Shown: positions 59,721 through 64,000 of the stretch, piece by piece
Layout of the letters: every line of letters starts with the position of its first letter
How positions within the stretch are numbered: position 1 is the stretch's first letter
NCBI GenBank assembly: GCA_029339505.1
Contig: JAQISU010000115.1
Span: 5,010,001 to 5,074,000, forward strand
Source: Unio delphinus
Lineage: Eukaryota; Mollusca; Bivalvia; Unionida; Unionidae
Length of the DNA: 64,000 nt
Direction of reading: 5' to 3'
Notes under the pieces: generated by a model
Database searches by the model: none
What the model was told of the DNA's origin: nothing
The model's input: only the letters and a program-made list of their open reading frames with translations
Program-made: the position numbers and the translations under genes

Positions 59721-59912
59721 GTATACTGTGAAATTATTTTAGTCTTATCTGCAGTTGCAGACAGCGAGATGTATGTATCAGTTTTTAGCAGCATTGTAAC
59801 CATGCTATTAATTTTTTTGTTAAATTTTGTAAAGGTTGTATAACACATAAAGATTTTCAATGCTCACTGGTGTTGCATGGATCCCTTGGTTCTTGGTTTC
59901 TTCTTGTTATTG

Positions 59913-60060
59913 TGGGACCCTGAGTGGCAGAGTGGTCAAAAATGCACTCTATTACAGATCACTGCCATTTCACCTCTGTCTGCGTGGGTTTGAGTCTCAG
60001 ATTTGCCCAATGTGGGTATGTGAGAAAGCTTGCTAGTAGCTTCTCTTGAGTTGTGGTTCA
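59913..60060 (+). mobile_element. SINE family B, 3'-truncated
   Basis: gggaccctgagtggcagagt, B box gcgtgggtttgagtctcaga, centre gagaaagcttgctagtagct; the terminal half is missing. Confidence 0.85.
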
Positions 60061-60518
60061 GTCCACTAGTTAATAAGGGTCAATATTACTTGTTCTACTG
60101 CAGAGACATTGATCTGCTTGTGCATTATACTACTGTCGATCTGGGTTTTTGCAGTATGCAATTGGACTTGACTCACAATCAAGTATATATTTTATCCCTT
60201 TAGGTTAGAAATTAGTAGCAGACTCCTTTGCATCAGGAGTTAGTACGGTCTGGATAAAGAAAGAGACATTTATCACATGGATAAATATTCTGATTAGAAA
60301 TGAAAATATGAATGAAAATTTAATCTTTGGCCATGTTTGCATGCTAAACATTTGCTGCATCCCCCAACTACCGTATATGCTCACTTATAAGTTTTGGTCC
60401 AATTTACAACTGCATAGACCTGGAACTGCTATTGCATAATGTGTCAACAAGTCAAGGTCTATACAGTTTATTAAAAGTATTCAGTCGAACAAACAAGATA
60501 GACTCTGTTATTGTATGA

Positions 60519-60558
<40 letters not shown>

Positions 60559-61265
60559 TGCATTATGTTACAGAAGATCATCATCTATGTTGTTTTCTGT
60601 TTGCAGTTGGACCAAACTCTTAAGTAGGTATATATGGTATGTAGATCAGGAAGTAACAAAACAAGCTAGTTATTTTTTGAGAGAGAAGTTTCATTGTCTC
60701 TCTTTAAAAACAAACTAATAAAATCATTGTTGGAGGTAGTACTGAGACAAGGAAATCCCATTAGAGAGAATACAGTTTTTCTTCTGTGATGCTGTCCTAG
60801 TAGAAATCATATACCGGTACATGTCTCACAGCTAAGTACCATTCTGTATAATGGAATTCGCTGAAATAGTTTACTAAAATCTGCTTTCGTCACTGATTAG
60901 CCAGACTTAGTACTCAGTCTGGCACTTGCTTTTTATGACCAGCTAGAGAAATAAAAAATTCTCATCAGTGCAAATTAGATGTACCAGATCAGTTACTGCT
61001 GCTGTGCAGTTACAATAAATCAGTTATACCACAAACCAGTTATACCACAAATCAATTATACCAGTATTTCTTGGCAGGCATTTAGTTTTAGGACATTAGA
61101 CCAAAGTGAAAAAATGTTTCACCATAAGTTTTGGGACAGGAAAAAAATTATTTTATTGTGTCCCAATATAAACGGTAAATATGTTAAAGCATGTTTACAC
61201 ATTATATGCTCAACTTCCTCGACACAGTAAGAAAAGGATATCATAAGTCTGTTTACATTTTGTAG
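60061..61265. other. RIC8 intron DNA with (AAT)n, no further gene
   Basis: An AAT microsatellite lies at ~60523-60558 and a small accacaaatcagttatacc repeat near 61017-61063. It ends in acceptor cattttgtag. Confidence 0.5.
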
Positions 61266-61360
61266 GAAGAAGAGGCTCACTTTATGAGGCTGGTCAGTGT
61301 ATTAAGGGATCTCCTGGTATGTAAGACAATCTCCAAGGATAAAAAGGAAGAACTGCACAG
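61266..61360 (+). CDS. RIC8: RIC8 exon 'e', last exon found
   Basis: A 95-bp exon between cattttgtag and gtaaac. It encodes EEEAHFMRLVSVLRDLLVCK and TISKDKKEELH plus two bases. It matches the DEEDAALYRHLGTLLRHC region of human RIC8A. The following exon (usually starting near a HxVNLL motif) was not found in the remaining 2.6 kb, so the gene continues past the window. Confidence 0.94.
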
Positions 61361-61734
61361 GTAAACATCTTTTTTTTTACAGCATGTCTAAAATTTGCCC
61401 AGAGTTATTGCCCCTGCATTCTATACATCTTTTTATTAGAGGTTAGATAACTCAAGTGTGTCTCTATTTTGATCATTTTGTGGACTCTGAAGTTGTTATT
61501 TTTTAAGACTTGTTGCCCAGGACTTCTAAGCTTGTGTTTTAGTAACCACCATAGCGTTTTAAGAGTTAATATTATCTTATTCTTGAAGCAGAGACAATGA
61601 ACTTGTCTCTTTGTCAAGGTTTAGCAGTATTTTTCTGTCTTATTTTGTCCCTCAGATTGATCATGTTGTTGGCCCAGGTATATGCCGAAATATGTTTCAA
61701 GTTATTTAATTAAAGCAGATTTGGATTATTAGTG

Positions 61735-62395
61735 CTCAAGAGACCACCCGAAGATCAGAAGGTGACTTGCCCAAAACCACCCGAAGATCAGAAGGTGACT
61801 TGCCCAAAACCAAACTAATATATTTACATGATATTGTCCTCTTCATGAAAGGTCACCCATGATCCAAGGTCACCTTCCCCAGCATCTTATCAGTATATTC
61901 ACTGTATTGTTCTCATCATGAGAGACCACCTTGCCCAACACCAAAATATATTTTCACAATATTTTGCCTCATGAAGGTCAACCCTAAAAAGAAGCCACTT
62001 TGCACAGTGCATAAATAGTATATTTTCATAATATCAACCACCCCACCACCAATGAGAGACCATCTTACCCAGTGCCAAAATAGGCTATTGTGATAATTTC
62101 CTTTTTGTCACCCCAACCCCCCATGAGAGGCTCTCTTGCCCAAAACTAGAATAGTATATTTGTATCATATCGGCCCTCACATGAAGGTCAACCCTGAAAT
62201 GAGGCCACCATGCCCATTTCATGTTATTGCCCTCCCCCCATGAGAGGTCACCTTACTGATTGCCAAAATAGTATATTTTAATGATATTTGTCCTCTCATT
62301 AGAGGTCACCTTGCCCAATATGAAATGATTACATTTTCACAATGTTGTCCATCTAATGAATGACCACCCAGATCAAAGGCCACAATTGGACTTCT
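61735..62395 (+). repeat. ~66-bp degenerate tandem array
   Basis: About nine copies with gagaggtcaccttgcccaa, ccaaaatagtatattttca and taatattgtcctctcat. A near-exact 40-base duplication (accacccgaagatcagaagg) is at its left end. Confidence 0.88.
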
Positions 62396-62861
62396 TTTGA
62401 ATTATATTTATGCTTTTCCATGGATTATTGAATGTTGCAATAGATTTCTGAGGGTACATCACTTGACCTTGTTTATTTATTTGTTTACTTTTATTTACTG
62501 TTTGTTGGGACTTTTTAGTGTCAGTACGATTGTAGTGATTTTGTGGTCACAGAATGAAATTATTAAAATAATTTCCATAAAAATGTAAAGTCTTATTTAT
62601 ATAACCTATTTAAATCTGCATTCACTAAACTTAAATTTAAACTTTAAATCCTGTTTTTTTATACATGCATTATGGTAATTATTTTTCTATATATTTATTG
62701 ATTAACTGATTGGTTTGATTGATTGATTGATCAGTTTAAAAGAGCTTCACTGCTAAAATTTCCAATGATTTAATAACATTAAATACACCTCTCACAAAAC
62801 TTGTTACTCGTAATTTGTAGAATTTTATCAAACGTAAAGCTGGTTGTTTTAACACTGTTGT
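62396..62861. other. AT-rich DNA, no gene recognised
   Basis: Presumed RIC8 intron. No coding or repeat signal except a gattgattga run at 62716-62732. Confidence 0.45.
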
Positions 62862-63712
62862 GTCTTCACTAGATAATAGTATTGTACTAAACCTTATTAT
62901 TTTTAAAAGCCCTAATTTTTATTCATTAGATAATGGTATTGTGTTAGCCCTTATTATTTTTAAAAGCCCTAATTTTTATTCATTAGATAATAGTATTGTA
63001 CTAAACCTTATTATTTTTAAAAGCCCTAATTTTTATTCATTAGATAATAGATATTGTGTTAGCCCTTATTATTTTTAAAAGCCCTAATTTTTATTCATTA
63101 GATAATAGTATTGTACTAAACCTTATTATTTTTAAAAGCCCTAATTTTTATTCATTGGATAATGGTATTGTATTAGCCCTTATTATTTTTAAAAGCCCTA
63201 ATTTTTATTCATTAGATAATGGTATTGTATTAGCCCTTATTATTTTTAAAAGCCCTAATTTTTATTCATTAGATAATGGTATTGTATTAGCCCTTATTAT
63301 TTTTAAAAGCCCTAATTTTTATTCATTAGATAATGGTATTGTATTAGCCCTTATTATTTTTAAAAGCCCTAATTTTTATTCATTAGATAATGGTATTGTA
63401 TTAGCCCTTATTATTTTTAAAAGCCCTAATTTTTATTCATTAGATAATAGTATTGTACTAAACCTTATTATTTTTAAAAGCCCTAATTTTTATTCATTAG
63501 ATAATATATATTGTGTTAGCCCTTATTATTTTTAAAAGCCCTAATTTTTATTCATTAGATAATGGTATTGTGTTAGCCCTTATTATTTTTAAAAGCCCTA
63601 ATTTTTATTCATTAGATAATGGTATTGTGTTAGCCCTTATTATTTTTAAAAGCCCTAATTTTTATTCATTAGATAATGGTATTGTGTTAGCCCTTATTAT
63701 TTTTAAAACCTT
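62862..63712 (+). repeat. 57-bp tandem array
   Basis: About 15 copies of a unit with ggtattgtattagcccttat, tatttttaaaagccctaatt and tttattcattagataat, with a second variant (agtattgtactaaacc) in about four copies. Divisible by three, hence frames of repeating SPNFYSLDN; not considered coding. Confidence 0.96.
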
Positions 63713-63949
63713 ATCATTATTCACTAGTATATCAAGTGGCTTTCGAGATGTAGTTAAAATGAGAATTTTAAAAAATCCTATTTTTATTCATAAATGCCTC
63801 CGGGCATCATTAAATATGACACTTATCTATTTTGTCACTTTTTGCATATCGCATGAATATTTACTATGTGGGTTCATTATGTATGGACAAGTATCCATTT
63901 GATGGAAGGAACGAAAATAAATGCATTGTTGTCTGTTACATGTACATGC

Positions 63950-64000
63950 AGGGCCCCTAGTATTTGAGTTTTCTAAAGTGGTCACCATTACAGATCACTT
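63950..64000 (+). mobile_element. SINE family B head, cut by the window end
   Basis: gggcccctagtatttgagtt, ttctaaagtggtcaccatta and cagatcact match the head of the family B copies at 15139 and 59913. Confidence 0.65.

Noticed and set aside
61661..61680. Candidate next RIC8 exon (cctcag then a short open stretch then gtatat)
   Set aside because: The 24-base peptide does not match the conserved HxVNLL region expected next, and the phase is not supported.

Overview
The window is animal nuclear DNA, AT-rich and almost entirely repetitive. Five short exons of RIC8 (the synembryn family of G-alpha chaperone and exchange factors) show that it is a metazoan. The repeat content suggests a mollusc, probably a bivalve: two abundant tRNA-headed SINE families, many minisatellites embedded in dispersed elements, and an LTR retrotransposon of Gmr1 type. 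The species assignment is inference. There are no bacterial-type operons, no CRISPR array, and no rRNA or functional tRNA genes that I can support.

Region 1 (1-10.4 kb): a 45-bp satellite is split by one 6,629-bp Ty3/gypsy LTR retrotransposon. It has two 1,702-bp LTRs that look identical, a 5-bp target duplication, a tRNA-Leu-type primer site and an open 942-codon Gag-protease-integrase frame. Reverse transcriptase and RNase H are gone. A 12-residue scrap of the RNase H end survives just after the integrase, which shows that the parent had the unusual Gmr1 order (integrase before reverse transcriptase). The copy is recent and must have been mobilised in trans.

Region 2 (10.4-40.8 kb): no host gene recognised. 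It holds SINEs (several with clear target duplications), an old gag remnant between ~480-bp direct repeats, a 696-bp non-autonomous hAT element with an exact 8-bp duplication, a decayed LINE on the minus strand, and many minisatellites, including a 2.4-kb array built around TG tracts.

Region 3 (40.8-61.4 kb): five RIC8 exons on the + strand, at 40862-40931, 49479-49554, 57643-57695, 59540-59720 and 61266-61360, with compatible phases. Together they encode about 157 residues of the N-terminal half of the armadillo-type domain. The introns are 1.5-8.5 kb and full of repeats; one has a GC donor. Exons before and after this block were not found.

Region 4 (61.4-64 kb): intergenic or intronic DNA with a ~66-bp degenerate array and a clean 57-bp array.

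A theme across the window is a dispersed ~148-bp monomer, always on the + strand, that recurs in six clusters, often ends in the same ~175-bp terminal module, and has seeded at least three different minisatellites from different internal segments. Several arrays have unit lengths divisible by three (21, 27, 45, 57, 66 bp), which explains most of the long open frames; these are not genes.
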